DNA from: Streptococcus australis
Lineage (GTDB): Bacteria; Bacillota; Bacilli; Lactobacillales; Streptococcaceae
Reading direction: 5' to 3'
Length of the DNA stretch: 64,000 nucleotides
Assembly: GCF_003943615.1 (NCBI RefSeq)
Contig: NZ_RJPZ01000001.1
Location: 56,480 to 120,479, forward strand
The notes beneath the pieces were generated by a model that was given only the letters and a program-made list of their open reading frames with translations, had not been told where the DNA came from and made no database searches. Shown here in pieces: positions 17,022 through 27,106 of this stretch. Made by a program: the position numbers and the translations under genes. Position 1 is the stretch's first letter. The number at the start of each line of letters is the position of its first letter.

Positions 17022-17849
17022 TTAATCCCATTTTTCTGCCAAAAAGCGAAGACATTCTGGTAGATGTTCAGCCCAGGCTTCTTCATGGTGGATCGCCCCG
17101 GATTGAATCCGAATGGCGATATTTTCTAAAGCAACTCCTTGTTGAATAACATCATGGTAATAACGAAGAGATGAGTCTATATAGGCTTGCTTGATATTCC
17201 CAGCCATTAACGTTTTATCAGTATCATCTGCCTCTTCAGTCCCTACATAGATGTATATACGTTGATCTGGATACAAGTTCTTACGCTCGATATAGCGATC
17301 AAATGCTTCTTGATGCAACCAATTGGCAGAGGAGAATACTCCTAGACAACCGATTTGATCTTGGTATTCCAAGCCTAAAAATTGAGTGATGTTACCGCCT
17401 AGCGAAGATCCAATCATAGCTGTATGTTCTCGATCAGCAAGAGTGCGATATTCTTGATCGATAAAAGGTTTGACCACATCCATGACAAACTCCCCATACT
17501 CGACGCCCTTGCCACCAAATTGCATCCCAGGAATGTTGGATTCCTTGTATTTCCAGGCAGAGTACTCGTTCATCCGTTGCAAGCCATCATTATCAATGGC
17601 AACGACAATCATGCGACTAATATCTGGATTACGCTTGATGGCTGGAATGACCTTCCAAGAGTGACCTACAAAGGCTTCCTTACTATAGAAGACATTTTGC
17701 CCGTCATGGAAATAAACTACAGGATAGCGTCGATCAGTGTCTGTTTCATAATTTTTAGGTAATAAGACTCGGACACGACGGAGTTTTCCGGTATAAGGCA
17801 CTTTCAACTCGTGTGTCTTCATCTCTAAATAAAAATAAGATTTATTCAT
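17022..17849 (-). CDS. Esterase family protein (putative esterase, Fes/esterase D type)
   Basis: A 275-residue hydrolase with VVYFHDGQNVF (oxyanion region), nucleophile motif GSSLGGN and His in GAIHHEEAW near the C-terminus. Family members hydrolyse acyl or siderophore esters, S-formylglutathione or feruloyl esters. It is the first gene of the three-gene unit with another esterase and an ATP-grasp enzyme. The Shine-Dalgarno is weak (GAGAG). Confidence 0.85.
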   Translation of the reverse strand: MNKSYFYLEMKTHELKVPYTGKLRRVRVLLPKNYETDTDRRYPVVYFHDGQNVFYSKEAFVGHSWKVIPAIKRNPDISRMIVVAIDNDGLQRMNEYSAWKYKESNIPGMQFGGKGVEYGEFVMDVVKPFIDQEYRTLADREHTAMIGSSLGGNITQFLGLEYQDQIGCLGVFSSANWLHQEAFDRYIERKNLYPDQRIYIYVGTEEADDTDKTLMAGNIKQAYIDSSLRYYHDVIQQGVALENIAIRIQSGAIHHEEAWAEHLPECLRFLAEKWD

Positions 17850-17903
17850 TGTCAGAAAACTCTCTATATTCTAAATTTTTATTTATTATACCATTTTTAT
17901 AAG

Positions 17904-17933
17904 AAAAAGTCTGGATTTCTCCAAACTTTTTCA
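17904..17933 (-). terminator. Intrinsic terminator of trmFO
   Basis: AAAAAGTTTGGA / TCCAGACTTTTT stem with a GAAA loop, downstream of the trmFO stop on the - strand. Confidence 0.75.
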
Positions 17934-17943
17934 TTGATTGACT

Positions 17944-19278
17944 TTATTTTCCAATAAATCTTGCCAGATCTTGTAAAGAACGTTCGGCAATTTTCTCGTA
18001 ACGTTCCTTTTTATCCCGAATGCGTGGGCCATCTAGCTCTTTAATAATTCCAAAGTTGACATTCATAGGCTGGAAATGCTTGCTATCAGCATGGGTAATA
18101 TAGTGAGCCAGACTTCCGATGGCTGTTGTTTCTGGAAATATTGCTGCTTCCTCTCCTTTGAAGAGACGAGCGGCATTGATCCCGGCAACTAAACCTGATG
18201 CTGCAGATTCAACATAGCCCTCTACTCCTGTCATTTGACCTGCAAAAAAGAGGTTGGCTTGTTTCTTAGAACGGTAGGTCTGCTCAAGGAGATTTGGAGA
18301 GTCCATGTAAGAATTGCGGTGCATGACCCCATATCTCACAAACTCAGCATTTTCCAAACCAGGGATCATTTGGAAGACGCGCTTTTGCTCACCCCATTTG
18401 AGATGCGTTTGGAAACCGACGATATTGTAGAGGCTAGCAGCCGCATTGTCTTGGCGAAGCTGAACGACAGCGTATGGTGTCTTAAACTCACCATCACGAG
18501 GCCCCTTGTAATCATCCGGATACTCGAGACCAACTGGCTTCATAGGACCATAGAGCATGGTTTTAATCCCTCGTTTAGCCATGACCTCGATTGGCATACA
18601 ACCTTCGAAATACTTTTCTTTTTCAAAAGAGTTAAGCGGGGCTTCTTCCGCATTGACCAAGGCCTCATGGAAATCCATAAACTCTTGTTTGGTCATTGGG
18701 CAGTTGAGATAAGCTGCTTCTCCTTTGTCATAACGTGACTTGAGATAAACCTTACTCATATCGACAGTATTGACATCGATAATAGGAGCTGCTGCATCGT
18801 AGAAGTAGAAACCATCCCCACCATTTAGCGCATGAATCTTTTCCGCCAAGGCATCGCTGGTTAGGGGACCCGTTGCGACCACTGTGATAGCATCTGCCGG
18901 CAATTCCGTGATTTCATCACGAATTACTTCAATCAGAGGGTGTTGGGACACCTTCTCAGTTACCCGACTGGCAAATCCTTCGCGATCCACGGCGAGTGCA
19001 CCACCGGCCGGCACTCGAGTTGCTTCAGCTGCTTCAAGAATGACAGAACCAAGACGGCGCATTTCTTCTTTGAGGAGACCAACAGCATTGGTTAACGAAT
19101 CCCCGCGAAGAGAGTTCGAACAGACTAACTCAGCAAAGTTGTCTGTTTTGTGTTGTGGAGTGGATTTGACCCCACGCATTTCATAGAGCTTCACCGGAAT
19201 TCCCTGTTGGGCAATCTGGTAAGCCGCTTCCGAGCCTGCTAGGCCCGCACCGATAACATTGATATAAGATTGAGACAT
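17944..19278 (-). CDS. trmFO: Methylenetetrahydrofolate--tRNA-(uracil-5-)-methyltransferase TrmFO
   Basis: This FAD- and folate-dependent enzyme makes m5U54 in the tRNA T-loop. The 444-residue protein has an N-terminal FAD-binding motif [20 protein letters not shown] and [12 protein letters not shown]. An in-frame extension to 19350 exists, but ATG 19278 (MSQSYIN) aligns with the start of the FAD fold and has AAAGAGG upstream. It is a single gene with its own terminator. Confidence 0.96.
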   Translation of the reverse strand: MSQSYINVIGAGLAGSEAAYQIAQQGIPVKLYEMRGVKSTPQHKTDNFAELVCSNSLRGDSLTNAVGLLKEEMRRLGSVILEAAEATRVPAGGALAVDREGFASRVTEKVSQHPLIEVIRDEITELPADAITVVATGPLTSDALAEKIHALNGGDGFYFYDAAAPIIDVNTVDMSKVYLKSRYDKGEAAYLNCPMTKQEFMDFHEALVNAEEAPLNSFEKEKYFEGCMPIEVMAKRGIKTMLYGPMKPVGLEYPDDYKGPRDGEFKTPYAVVQLRQDNAAASLYNIVGFQTHLKWGEQKRVFQMIPGLENAEFVRYGVMHRNSYMDSPNLLEQTYRSKKQANLFFAGQMTGVEGYVESAASGLVAGINAARLFKGEEAAIFPETTAIGSLAHYITHADSKHFQPMNVNFGIIKELDGPRIRDKKERYEKIAERSLQDLARFIGK

Positions 19279-19391
19279 GACACTAATACCTCTTTGGGTG
19301 GAATCGAAGTTCATATCAAAACAACTATCTGGACTGTTTGACACCCACAAATCTTTCTAAATTGATACTTGGTCCATTATACCAAAAAGGG

Positions 19392-19428
19392 CATAAAAAA
19401 GACAGGGAGGCTAATCCTTCCTGTCTGG
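19392..19428 (-). terminator. Intrinsic terminator of the satD-DUF3307 operon
   Basis: GACAGGAAGG...CCTCCCTGTC stem followed by TTTTTT on the - strand. Confidence 0.85.
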
Positions 19429-19451
19429 TCTATCGATTGTTAGTTGTTTTC

Positions 19452-20156
19452 TTATAAACACAACCAGGCTGCTAAGAGGGCAGATAGAATACTGAATAAA
19501 GAACCAATCAAGTAATATTCCGCGAAGGCTGGGTTCTCCGAAATTTTATTGTAGCGAGCGATGGATTTGGCTGTAAAGACTAGGCCGATAGAAGCAAATT
19601 GTCCATACACGAGACAGGCGCCGATAATCAACCGCTCTAAAAAACCAATCATGGAACCAGCCCCAGTGATGGTATCCATTTTATCCTCCATCGTCGGCTG
19701 GTACTTAGCAAAGAGAATTTTAAAGACTATATTGGTCGGTTTTCCCACCAGGAGGACATAAAAAATTAGATTTAAACTGTCCAAAGGCAGATAGGTAGTG
19801 CCGTTTTTAGCTCCAAAAAGGACAAGGCAAGTAATGATACCGACATGCAAGAATTGATCCAGCGCAAAAGCCCATGAGTTTGTTAATTTCCATTGTTTTT
19901 GCACCCAAGGCTTGCTGTAATCAATCCCTGCATGAGTTAGCAAAATGATCAAGCAAATCCACCATAGGTCCAGGTGACAGAGGGAAACGACGATTAGGGG
20001 AAGAGCTACATAGAGAATATGAAGGCCTAACACCTTCTTATCCCGATCCTTGCGATCCGCCATCTTTTGACTTTGAAAATAATAATCCGATAACAAATGA
20101 CAAATCAACAAGAGAATCAAGTATGGACTTATTACGATACTAGACAATCCGGTCAT
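19452..20156 (-). CDS. DUF3307 family membrane protein
   Basis: A 234-residue integral membrane protein with about six hydrophobic segments, starting with a DUF3307-like HLLSDYYFQSQKMAD motif in the first third. Function is unknown. It overlaps the SatD-like gene by 17 nt (the Shine-Dalgarno AAAGGAGAGG lies in that gene), so the two are co-expressed. A similar gene pair is known from the acid-tolerance sat locus of S. mutans. Here it is not beside ffh. Confidence 0.8.
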   Translation of the reverse strand: MTGLSSIVISPYLILLLICHLLSDYYFQSQKMADRKDRDKKVLGLHILYVALPLIVVSLCHLDLWWICLIILLTHAGIDYSKPWVQKQWKLTNSWAFALDQFLHVGIITCLVLFGAKNGTTYLPLDSLNLIFYVLLVGKPTNIVFKILFAKYQPTMEDKMDTITGAGSMIGFLERLIIGACLVYGQFASIGLVFTAKSIARYNKISENPAFAEYYLIGSLFSILSALLAAWLCL

Positions 20157-20817
20157 AGACCTCTCCTTTCGCTAGAGCTTGTATACTAGCAAGGGTTGCT
20201 GCTCTTCCCCGTAAATACACACGAATACTACTACTCTTCAAGCGTTTAGACAGTGCGCTTGGATTGATATCCAGTGATTGAGCCAAGTCTTGCTGACTAA
20301 AATTCTCACTGTATACAAATCTCTTAAGAAGATCTAGCAGGATTTCTTCCTGACTGCCACGCCAACCCGAACGAATGGCTTCTCCTGAAGCAATGAGGGC
20401 GTTTACCAATAAGTCCTTACTGTCGTTCCCACTTGAAAAATAGATCTGGGTATTGCCGTAGTCATTTTTCTGATGAACCAGATTGATGGCTGCGCGTGCG
20501 TTCCAATAGGCCGGCCCATCTGCACCAATACTTTGCAAGGGATCAATAGCTGTTGCAATCTCTCCAAGTCCGATACCAAAACGTAGTTGAGTCGGGCTTA
20601 GTTCTGAACGCAAGGTATCGATGATTTGAAAAACTGGAGCATCCACTTTTAAAAGTGCCTGAAACTCATCGCCCAGGGTCAAGGTAAAACAGGATGCCAA
20701 GTAATCTCCAAAGAGTTCATTCATCTTTCGAAGCGTTTTTTCTAACTGTTTTTGCAGGTTGAAACGTTCTTGAACCATTTTAGAATCAATAACATCTGCA
20801 ATCAAAGCAAGATACAT
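20140..20817 (-). CDS. SatD family protein with C-terminal helix-turn-helix
   Basis: A 225-residue protein matching the SatD family. It has an N-terminal fold (YLALIADVIDSK) reminiscent of nucleotidyl-cyclase-like domains (LTLGDEFQALL, GIGLGEI). The C-terminus contains a probable helix-turn-helix (about 173-197, SQQDLAQSLDINPSALSKRL). The upstream promoter is embedded in three copies of a TGTCTATTATAAC half site, suggesting the protein regulates itself (inference). ATG 20817 follows AAGGAGGTGGG. Confidence 0.8.
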   Translation of the reverse strand: MYLALIADVIDSKMVQERFNLQKQLEKTLRKMNELFGDYLASCFTLTLGDEFQALLKVDAPVFQIIDTLRSELSPTQLRFGIGLGEIATAIDPLQSIGADGPAYWNARAAINLVHQKNDYGNTQIYFSSGNDSKDLLVNALIASGEAIRSGWRGSQEEILLDLLKRFVYSENFSQQDLAQSLDINPSALSKRLKSSSIRVYLRGRAATLASIQALAKGEVYDRIV

Positions 20818-20832
20818 AAGCCCACCTCCTTA

Positions 20833-20906
20833 TGTCTATTATAACGAAAAAAAATAAAAATGTCTATTATAACAGACATTTTATAAAATTGCCGTTATAA
20901 TAGACA
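20833..20906 (-). promoter_or_regulatory. satD promoter embedded in a triple operator-like repeat
   Basis: Three half sites: 20833-20845, a full dyad TGTCTATTATAACAGACA at 20861-20878, and 20894-20906. Read on the - strand, TAGACA (20866-20861) is the -35, the spacer is 17 bp and TATAAT (20843-20838) is the -10. Both boxes therefore lie inside the repeats. Confidence 0.75.
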
Positions 20907-20924
20907 TCGAATCATTCTAAAAAC

Positions 20925-23012
20925 TTATTTCACTTTTTCTTCTTCGTAGTCCCCATTGCTACATACAACTTGCTTGCCACCACCACGTACTTTCTTTTCA
21001 ACCAAATACTGACCACATTTTGGACAGTCACGGCCAATTGGCTTGTCCCAAGAAGTGAATTCACATTCTGGGTAGCGATTGCATCCATAGAAGATACGGT
21101 TCCGTTTGGTTTTACGCTCGATGATTTGGCCCTGATGACAGTTAGGACATTCCACCCCAATTTCTTTGACAATCGCTTGAGTATGGCGACAATCTGGGAA
21201 GTTGCTACAAGCATAGAACTTACCATAACGTCCTAATTTGATGACCATGGGACTTCCACAAACTTCACAGTCAAAACCAGCCGCCTCATCCTTGATTTGG
21301 ATTTTCTCCATCTCTTCTTCAGCCTTGGCTACTTCTTTTTTAAATGGTTGATAGAAGGAATCGATAACCTTTTGCCACTGCTCTTTCCCAAGTTCGACAT
21401 CATCTAGTTTCCCTTCCATCTCAGCAGTAAAGGTTACATTGACGATATCTGGGAAGAATTCAACGATCAATTTATTGACGATTCCCCCTAACTCGGTTGG
21501 CTCGAAGCGTTTGGCTACAAGCTTCACGTAATAGCGTTTTTGAATGGTCTCAATCGTTGGTGCATAGGTTGAAGGACGTCCCACTCCATTTTCTTCCAAC
21601 GTCTTAATCAAGGTCGCTTCAGAATAACGAGCTGGTGGTTGGGTAAAGTGCTGTTCAGGTTTGCTATTGACCTGAGTGACAGTATCCCCTTCTTCCATAT
21701 CCGGTAACATCTTGTTCTTATCCGAATCATTGTAAATCGCTAAATAACCGTCAAATTTCACCTGACTACCATTCGCTGTATATTGAACACCATTTTGCCC
21801 CAAACGGACATTCATGGTATCAAATACAGCTGCTGTCATCTGGCTAGCCACAAAACGGTTCCAGATCAAGGTGTAGAGCTTGAGTTGGTCCTTGTCTAGG
21901 TACTTAGCAATTTTCTCAGGCGTATTGTATACACTAGAAGGACGAATGGCTTCGTGGGCATCTTGGGCACCAGAAGCATTTTTGACCCGGCTTCCATGCT
22001 TGGAATACTTCTCTCCAAATCGATCAACGATAAAGCTAGCTGCTTCATTTTGAGCGACTGGACTAATCCGAGTCGAGTCCGTACGCATATAAGTGATCAA
22101 ACCTTGGACACCTGATCCAATATTGATTCCTTCATACAACTGCTGAGCCACCATCATGGTCTTACGAGTACGGAAGTTAATCTTATTGGCCGCATCCATC
22201 TGCATAGAAGAAGTCGTGTAAGGAAGTGGCGCATTGCGTTTGCGTTCCTTTTTCTCAACTTTTTCAACGATATACTCTTTCCCATCAAGATGCGAAAGAA
22301 CAGCTTTCACATCCTCCTGGTTTTGAAGTTTCATCTTCTTGCCATTCATTCCATAGAAATTGGCTTGAAACTGCTTGGTTCCCTTTTTGAAGGTTCCATC
22401 AATTGTCCAGTATTCTTCTGGTTGGAAGGCATTGATTTCTTCTTCCCGGTCAATGATCAATTTAAGAGCAACTGACTGCACCCGACCAGCGGAAAGTCCC
22501 TTCTTCACCTTTTTCCATAGAATTGGTGAAATCGAGTACCCTACAATCCGGTCCAAAACACGGCGTGCTTGTTGAGCATCTACCAGATCCATATCAATCT
22601 TACGGGGTTCTTGAAAGGCATTTTTTACCGCATCCTTAGTAATTTCATTGAAAACGACTCGGTTCTTATCTTCCTTATCCAACTGAAGAATATGGGCCAA
22701 GTGCCAAGAAATAGCTTCTCCTTCACGATCCGGGTCACTTGCGAGAAAGACTTGTTTGGCCTTTTTAGCCTCTTTTTTCAATTCATTGATCAAAGGACCT
22801 TTTCCGCGAATATTAATGTATTCAGGTTCATAATTGTTATCAAAATCAATGGACATGGTAGATTTTTTCAAGTCACGAATATGCCCCACACTGGCCATGA
22901 CCTTATAATTTCTACCAAGATATTTTTCAATTGTCTTCGCTTTCGCAGGAGACTCCACAATAACTAAATTCTTTTTAGCTGTTGTGGTTTTCTTTTTTGT
23001 TTTAGTAGCCAC
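20925..23012 (-). CDS. topA: DNA topoisomerase I
   Basis: Type IA topoisomerase that relaxes negative supercoils. The 695 residues contain a Toprim domain ([33 protein letters not shown]), catalytic Tyr in [14 protein letters not shown], and three C-terminal zinc-ribbon repeats. Two ribbons have four cysteines. The third (CPKCG...VVCSNGD) shows only three and is probably degenerate. The start is GTG with AGAGGT upstream. dprA precedes it, as in many Firmicutes. Confidence 0.97.
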   Translation of the reverse strand: MATKTKKKTTTAKKNLVIVESPAKAKTIEKYLGRNYKVMASVGHIRDLKKSTMSIDFDNNYEPEYINIRGKGPLINELKKEAKKAKQVFLASDPDREGEAISWHLAHILQLDKEDKNRVVFNEITKDAVKNAFQEPRKIDMDLVDAQQARRVLDRIVGYSISPILWKKVKKGLSAGRVQSVALKLIIDREEEINAFQPEEYWTIDGTFKKGTKQFQANFYGMNGKKMKLQNQEDVKAVLSHLDGKEYIVEKVEKKERKRNAPLPYTTSSMQMDAANKINFRTRKTMMVAQQLYEGINIGSGVQGLITYMRTDSTRISPVAQNEAASFIVDRFGEKYSKHGSRVKNASGAQDAHEAIRPSSVYNTPEKIAKYLDKDQLKLYTLIWNRFVASQMTAAVFDTMNVRLGQNGVQYTANGSQVKFDGYLAIYNDSDKNKMLPDMEEGDTVTQVNSKPEQHFTQPPARYSEATLIKTLEENGVGRPSTYAPTIETIQKRYYVKLVAKRFEPTELGGIVNKLIVEFFPDIVNVTFTAEMEGKLDDVELGKEQWQKVIDSFYQPFKKEVAKAEEEMEKIQIKDEAAGFDCEVCGSPMVIKLGRYGKFYACSNFPDCRHTQAIVKEIGVECPNCHQGQIIERKTKRNRIFYGCNRYPECEFTSWDKPIGRDCPKCGQYLVEKKVRGGGKQVVCSNGDYEEEKVK

Positions 23013-23104
23013 TTTTTTACCTCTATTTTGTAATAAACCTCATAGAGTGTAAACTATTTTTTTCGGGATGTCAACCGTGAAGTTCTCCTATAGGAAAACT
23101 CATT

Positions 23105-23947
23105 TTAAAATTCAAACTCATCTAGGACATCTTTTCCACTGGTCACAAGCTTTGCTCCTTCTTGAATGAGGTGATGACAACCATCAGAACGACCATCCAA
23201 TATAGAACCTGGAATAGCGAAAACATCACGGCCTTCTTCCATAGCACGCTCACAGGTGATCAGACTCCCAGACCGCATCCGCGCTTCTGCCACAATCACT
23301 GCTCTAGAAAGACCAGCAATAATCCGATTACGCTCTGGAAAATGGTGTTTTTGAGGGCCTTGGCCAGGACCGTATTCTGTTAAAACCAAATGGCTACCAC
23401 TCATGTACTTCTGCAACTGTTTATTGGATCTAGGATAGAAGACATCTAACCCAGTACCAATCACACCAATTGTTTTTCCTCCATTTCGAATAGCTGCATA
23501 ATGAGCCGCAGCATCTATCCCCTTGGCTAATCCACTCACCACAATCAATTCATTGTTTAACTCATTAATGATTTTTTCGACAGATTGAATCCCTGTGCGG
23601 CTGCAGGAACGACTCCCCACGACTGCTATTTTTGGATGTTTAAGAAGGTCAATGTTACCTGAGTAAAACAACAAAACAGGTGGGTTATGCATCCAAAGAA
23701 GTTCTTCAGGATATTCTGGATCCATAATGGATATCGAATCAAACTCCTTGAACTCCTCCATCAAGACCTTGTCATCAATCCGAATATATCGTTCCATAAA
23801 AAGTGTTTGATTTCGACATCCTGCAATTTTTGCCATTAATTCTAAAGAAGGCCATTCCCCATTCATTTCCCAGTAATTGACAATGTTAAAAACCTGTAGA
23901 TTAGACAGGCCAGCAACCTTTAATTTATACAGTTCATATTTGTTCAT
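23105..23947 (-). CDS. dprA: DNA processing protein DprA
   Basis: DprA binds incoming single-stranded DNA during natural transformation, loads RecA and, in pneumococcus, shuts off competence. The 280-residue protein has an N-terminal SAM-like extension and the Rossmann core (AVVGSRSCSRTG, VVSGLAKGIDAAAH, GTGLDVFYPRSN, EYGPGQGPQKHHFPERNRIIAGLS). A perfect ComX box lies 34 nt upstream of ATG 23947. A Shine-Dalgarno-like GAGG precedes the start. Confidence 0.97.
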   Translation of the reverse strand: MNKYELYKLKVAGLSNLQVFNIVNYWEMNGEWPSLELMAKIAGCRNQTLFMERYIRIDDKVLMEEFKEFDSISIMDPEYPEELLWMHNPPVLLFYSGNIDLLKHPKIAVVGSRSCSRTGIQSVEKIINELNNELIVVSGLAKGIDAAAHYAAIRNGGKTIGVIGTGLDVFYPRSNKQLQKYMSGSHLVLTEYGPGQGPQKHHFPERNRIIAGLSRAVIVAEARMRSGSLITCERAMEEGRDVFAIPGSILDGRSDGCHHLIQEGAKLVTSGKDVLDEFEF

Positions 23948-23980
23948 TCGTAAACCTCATTTTCTACTATCTATTTATAA

Positions 23981-23988
23981 TATTCGTA
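23981..23988 (-). promoter_or_regulatory. ComX (SigX) cin-box of dprA
   Basis: TACGAATA on the - strand is identical to the pneumococcal late-competence promoter box. A T-rich stretch lies upstream, as is typical of these promoters. Confidence 0.9.
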
Positions 23989-23998
23989 AAAGAAAACA

Positions 23999-24027
23999 AA
24001 AAAAGCTCTAAAAATAGAACTTTTTAA
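23999..24027 (-). terminator. Intrinsic terminator of the ROK gene
   Basis: AAAGTTCTA / TAGAGCTTT stem with a T5 loop, followed by seven T, starting at the stop codon. Confidence 0.75.
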
Positions 24028-24950
24028 TGATTTTCTACAATATTAAAATGACAAACGGCCCCCAAAAGGTTACTTGAGTTGTGGTAACGTGCTGCTTGAA
24101 TCTCTAGTAAAGAAAATCGTTGCTCACTACTTTCCTCAAACAACAATTTATACTGATGGTTGATTTCTTCTAAAAGAAGGTCTTGGCTACTAATTCCTCC
24201 ACCAATCGTCACTTTTTCAAGCCGAACAAGTGACTGAAGATTATAGATCAGGATTGCAATTTCCTGACAATAAGAAATAAATAAGTCTTGTAACTTCCCA
24301 TGATAACCAGCGTGAAGGGCTTCAAAAACCTGGATGCCATCCTCTTCCGGCAGTTGCAAGAGCTGACTGGCTTGGGCTACAAAGTTGACAGCTGAGCCTA
24401 AATTTTGAACCAAACTGGAAATCCCATGCTTCAAAATCTCTCTCTGAAATTGTTTTTGTTCTGAAGTTGTTGGTGGCTCCTCTGGGTTCGGCCAACGAAG
24501 ATAATCCTTGAGATGCAAGGTAGAAATTAAAGAACCGTTGGAAGTCAAGGCTAATCCTACGCCAGTTCCCAATACAAAAGTTGCACCACAGTAACAATCT
24601 TGGAGGTTTCCAATTCGAGCTTCTGCCAAACCTGCAGCATCTCCGTCGTTGAGGACGGTCACAGGAACTTGAAATATCTTATTTAAACGAGAAGCTAAAG
24701 GAATATTCCTCAAATAAGGAATAAGGCCACCTTTAAAGACAAAACCAAGTCGACTATTGATTTCACCCGGGCAAGAAATGGCAATCCCTGTAATTTGATT
24801 CTGGAACGAGCAAATCACGCGCTCGAGGGCTTCCCAGAAGTCCTCAATACTATCTGGTGTCGGGACTTTAGAGGAATCGCTCACTTGATAGGCTTCATCG
24901 ACTAAGGCATATTTAATAAAGGTTCCCCCGATATCAAAGGCTAAGAGCAT
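24024..24950 (-). CDS. ROK family protein (sugar kinase-like)
   Basis: A 308-residue protein with phosphate-1 motif LAFDIGGTFIKYAL, TVLNDGDAAGLAEA (catalytic Asp) and ATFVLGTGVGLAL. ROK proteins phosphorylate glucose, N-acetylmannosamine, beta-glucosides and related sugars. The usual zinc-binding CxCGxxGCxE cluster is missing, which is seen in some beta-glucoside kinase-like members. There is no DNA-binding domain, so it is an enzyme rather than a repressor. It starts 12 nt after rnhB behind GGAGGAG, implying co-transcription. Confidence 0.85.
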   Translation of the reverse strand: MLLAFDIGGTFIKYALVDEAYQVSDSSKVPTPDSIEDFWEALERVICSFQNQITGIAISCPGEINSRLGFVFKGGLIPYLRNIPLASRLNKIFQVPVTVLNDGDAAGLAEARIGNLQDCYCGATFVLGTGVGLALTSNGSLISTLHLKDYLRWPNPEEPPTTSEQKQFQREILKHGISSLVQNLGSAVNFVAQASQLLQLPEEDGIQVFEALHAGYHGKLQDLFISYCQEIAILIYNLQSLVRLEKVTIGGGISSQDLLLEEINHQYKLLFEESSEQRFSLLEIQAARYHNSSNLLGAVCHFNIVENH

Positions 24951-24962
24951 TTTCTTCTCCTC

Positions 24963-25733
24963 CTAATCAACATCAGTCATGGACTTAATGGGTTCGAAGC
25001 TTCGGCGATGGATTGGACTAACCCCTTGTTTTTCCAATCCTTCAAGATGCTTGGTGGTCCCATAGCCCGCATTCTGAACAAAATCATAACCTGGATACTC
25101 TTGGTCATATGCCGCCATCATCTGATCCCGTGTTACCTTAGCTACTATAGAAGCTGCCGCGATAGACAAGGAATTAGCATCTCCCTTTATGATGGAGGTC
25201 TGAGAAATAGGAAGATCCAATTTCATGGCATCGATCAAGAGATGTTGAGGCTGTGGGTCCAATTCGTGAATAGCCTCTAGCATAGCTAATTTCGTCGCTT
25301 CATAGATATTTACCTGATCAATGACGTGATTGTCTTTTACCCCAATACCAACCGAAATAGCCTGATCCAAAACCGCTTGGTAAATAGCCTGGTGCTTAGA
25401 TTTAGGAATTTTCTTGCTATCGTTTAAACCTGGAATTTTACAATTTTTAGGCAAAATAACAGCTGCAGCGACGACAGGGCCAGCCAAAGGGCCTCGTCCC
25501 ACTTCATCTACTCCTGCAATGAGTTGAATCCCTTGGGCATAGAGTTCTTTTTCATAGGCTAGCATTTTTTCCAAACGCAGGTCTTCCTCCACTTGTTTTT
25601 GGAGTTCACGTTTTCGTTTGTTGATAGCCGACTGAACGCCCGCCCGAGCATCATAGATTAACTCTTCAAACAAGGGATGATCTAATTCATCAATCATCGC
25701 CAAACGCTCTTTAACTTCTTTAATCGTTGGCAT
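24963..25733 (-). CDS. rnhB: Ribonuclease HII
   Basis: RNase HII removes ribonucleotides and RNA primers from DNA. The 256-residue protein has an N-terminal extension (about 1-70) and the catalytic core with Asp-Glu in [26 protein letters not shown] and [15 protein letters not shown] 25733 ([11 protein letters not shown]) is preferred over an upstream GTG because it matches the family start. It overlaps the end of rbgA by 14 nt. Confidence 0.95.
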   Translation of the reverse strand: MPTIKEVKERLAMIDELDHPLFEELIYDARAGVQSAINKRKRELQKQVEEDLRLEKMLAYEKELYAQGIQLIAGVDEVGRGPLAGPVVAAAVILPKNCKIPGLNDSKKIPKSKHQAIYQAVLDQAISVGIGVKDNHVIDQVNIYEATKLAMLEAIHELDPQPQHLLIDAMKLDLPISQTSIIKGDANSLSIAAASIVAKVTRDQMMAAYDQEYPGYDFVQNAGYGTTKHLEGLEKQGVSPIHRRSFEPIKSMTDVD

Positions 25734-26571
25734 CCACTTCACCTACACGATCAAGGGTATAGCGTCCCAAACGACCATCTCGTACATCCTTGACAAACAA
25801 GCTGTAAAAGCGATCATAATCATCTCGGAAGCCTAAGCGTTGGGTCATCTCCATGATGATTTCCGGTGCGTTCTGCTCCAAATTCATTTGCTTATAGCGT
25901 TCTTGCAACTCTTTTGGGTAGTGGGATTTAAAATACTCCAGACCAAAAATAGTCACCTCATCCATAGGCAATAACTGATCCTTAATGGCACCCGTTAAAG
26001 CTAATTTTAGAGCTACATCTTCATCTTCAAATTTTGGCCAAAGAATTCCTGGTGTATCCAAGATTTCAAGATCCTTATTGGTTTTCAACCATTGTTGCCC
26101 CTTGGTTACCCCTGGTTTATTTCCAACTACGGCAATCTTTTTCCCTGCTAAACGGTTCATCAAGGTAGATTTACCGGCGTTGGGAATCCCAATAATCATA
26201 GTCCGAAGAGTTTCAATCTGAATCCCTCGTTCCTTTTGGCGAGCAATTTTATCTGCCATTAAGCTCTTAGCAGCATCTGTTACTTTTTTGACTGTCGACT
26301 GCTCTTTGGAGTTGATGGCCAGGGTTTTGATTCCTTGAGATTCGAAATACTCCTGCCATTCTTTTGTTGCGACAGGATCAGCCAAGTCTACCTTATTTAG
26401 AATCATCAACTTAGGCTTGTCACCAACAATTTTTGTTAACATGGGATTTTGACTGGATAATGGCAAACGAGCGTCCACCAGAACAGTCACAAAATCCACG
26501 AATTTTAAATTTTCCTGTACTTGTCTTCTAGCTTTGGACATATGTCCAGGAAACCATTGAATAATCGCCAT
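25720..26571 (-). CDS. rbgA: Ribosome biogenesis GTPase RbgA (YlqF)
   Basis: A circularly permuted GTPase needed for late 50S subunit assembly. The 283-residue protein shows the permuted motif order G4 (LNKVDL), then G1 (GIPNAGKST), then G3 (DTPG), plus an N-terminal [12 protein letters not shown] 26571 follows AAAGGAT; an in-frame extension of six codons is not needed. It overlaps rnhB, a common pairing in Firmicutes. Confidence 0.96.
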   Translation of the reverse strand: MAIIQWFPGHMSKARRQVQENLKFVDFVTVLVDARLPLSSQNPMLTKIVGDKPKLMILNKVDLADPVATKEWQEYFESQGIKTLAINSKEQSTVKKVTDAAKSLMADKIARQKERGIQIETLRTMIIGIPNAGKSTLMNRLAGKKIAVVGNKPGVTKGQQWLKTNKDLEILDTPGILWPKFEDEDVALKLALTGAIKDQLLPMDEVTIFGLEYFKSHYPKELQERYKQMNLEQNAPEIIMEMTQRLGFRDDYDRFYSLFVKDVRDGRLGRYTLDRVGEVDAND

Positions 26572-26657
26572 GAAATGAAATCCTTTCAAAATTCAATCAT
26601 ATCTATTATACCATGAAATACGGTATTTCTTTTATAAAACTGCTTCCCATTTTTACA

Positions 26658-26692
26658 AACAAAAACGAAGCTACATCTGTAACTTCGTTTCT
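26658..26692 (-). terminator. Intrinsic terminator of the ATP-cone gene
   Basis: AAACGAAGTTACAG / (A)TGTAGCTTCGTTT stem followed by T-rich sequence on the - strand. Confidence 0.8.
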
Positions 26693-26696
26693 TATT

Positions 26697-27035
26697 TTAG
26701 CGAATTTGCTCAAAATGTAAGTGAACAGCGATGTGATCTCCATAACCACTCCGTTCCAAATCACGTTGCAAGCGATAAGAAATATAGTGTTCAGCAATGG
26801 TAATATACCCAGCACCAAGTAAGCGGTGCTCAACCATTGACTGGATCATGCTGATAGTCGCACGTTCCACTTTAGCTTCTTCTAAATCCATCACAACTTT
26901 CTTGGTCACTTGCGCCAAGTTTTGGCGAAGATCATCCGTTAAGACATAGACTGTTTGAGCAGCTTTTAAAACCGCTTGGTAGATTTTATCTGGATCAAAT
27001 TCTACTACTTCACCACTACGTTTAATGACTTCCAT
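26697..27035 (-). CDS. Stand-alone ATP-cone domain protein
   Basis: The 112-residue protein is essentially one ATP-cone (EVIKRSGEVVEFDPDKIYQAVLKAAQ...), the allosteric nucleotide-binding domain of class I/III ribonucleotide reductases and NrdR. NrdR's zinc ribbon and the reductase body are absent. An in-frame extension exists, but ATG 27035 follows AAGGAG. It is a single gene between dapA and rbgA, with its own terminator. Function unknown; nucleotide sensing is likely from the domain. Confidence 0.85.
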   Translation of the reverse strand: MEVIKRSGEVVEFDPDKIYQAVLKAAQTVYVLTDDLRQNLAQVTKKVVMDLEEAKVERATISMIQSMVEHRLLGAGYITIAEHYISYRLQRDLERSGYGDHIAVHLHFEQIR

Positions 27036-27106
27036 CTTTTTCTCCTTGGTCTTCAATATACTTCTATTATCTTAATAAATAGGAGATTTGTCAAGAATCT
27101 AAAATA

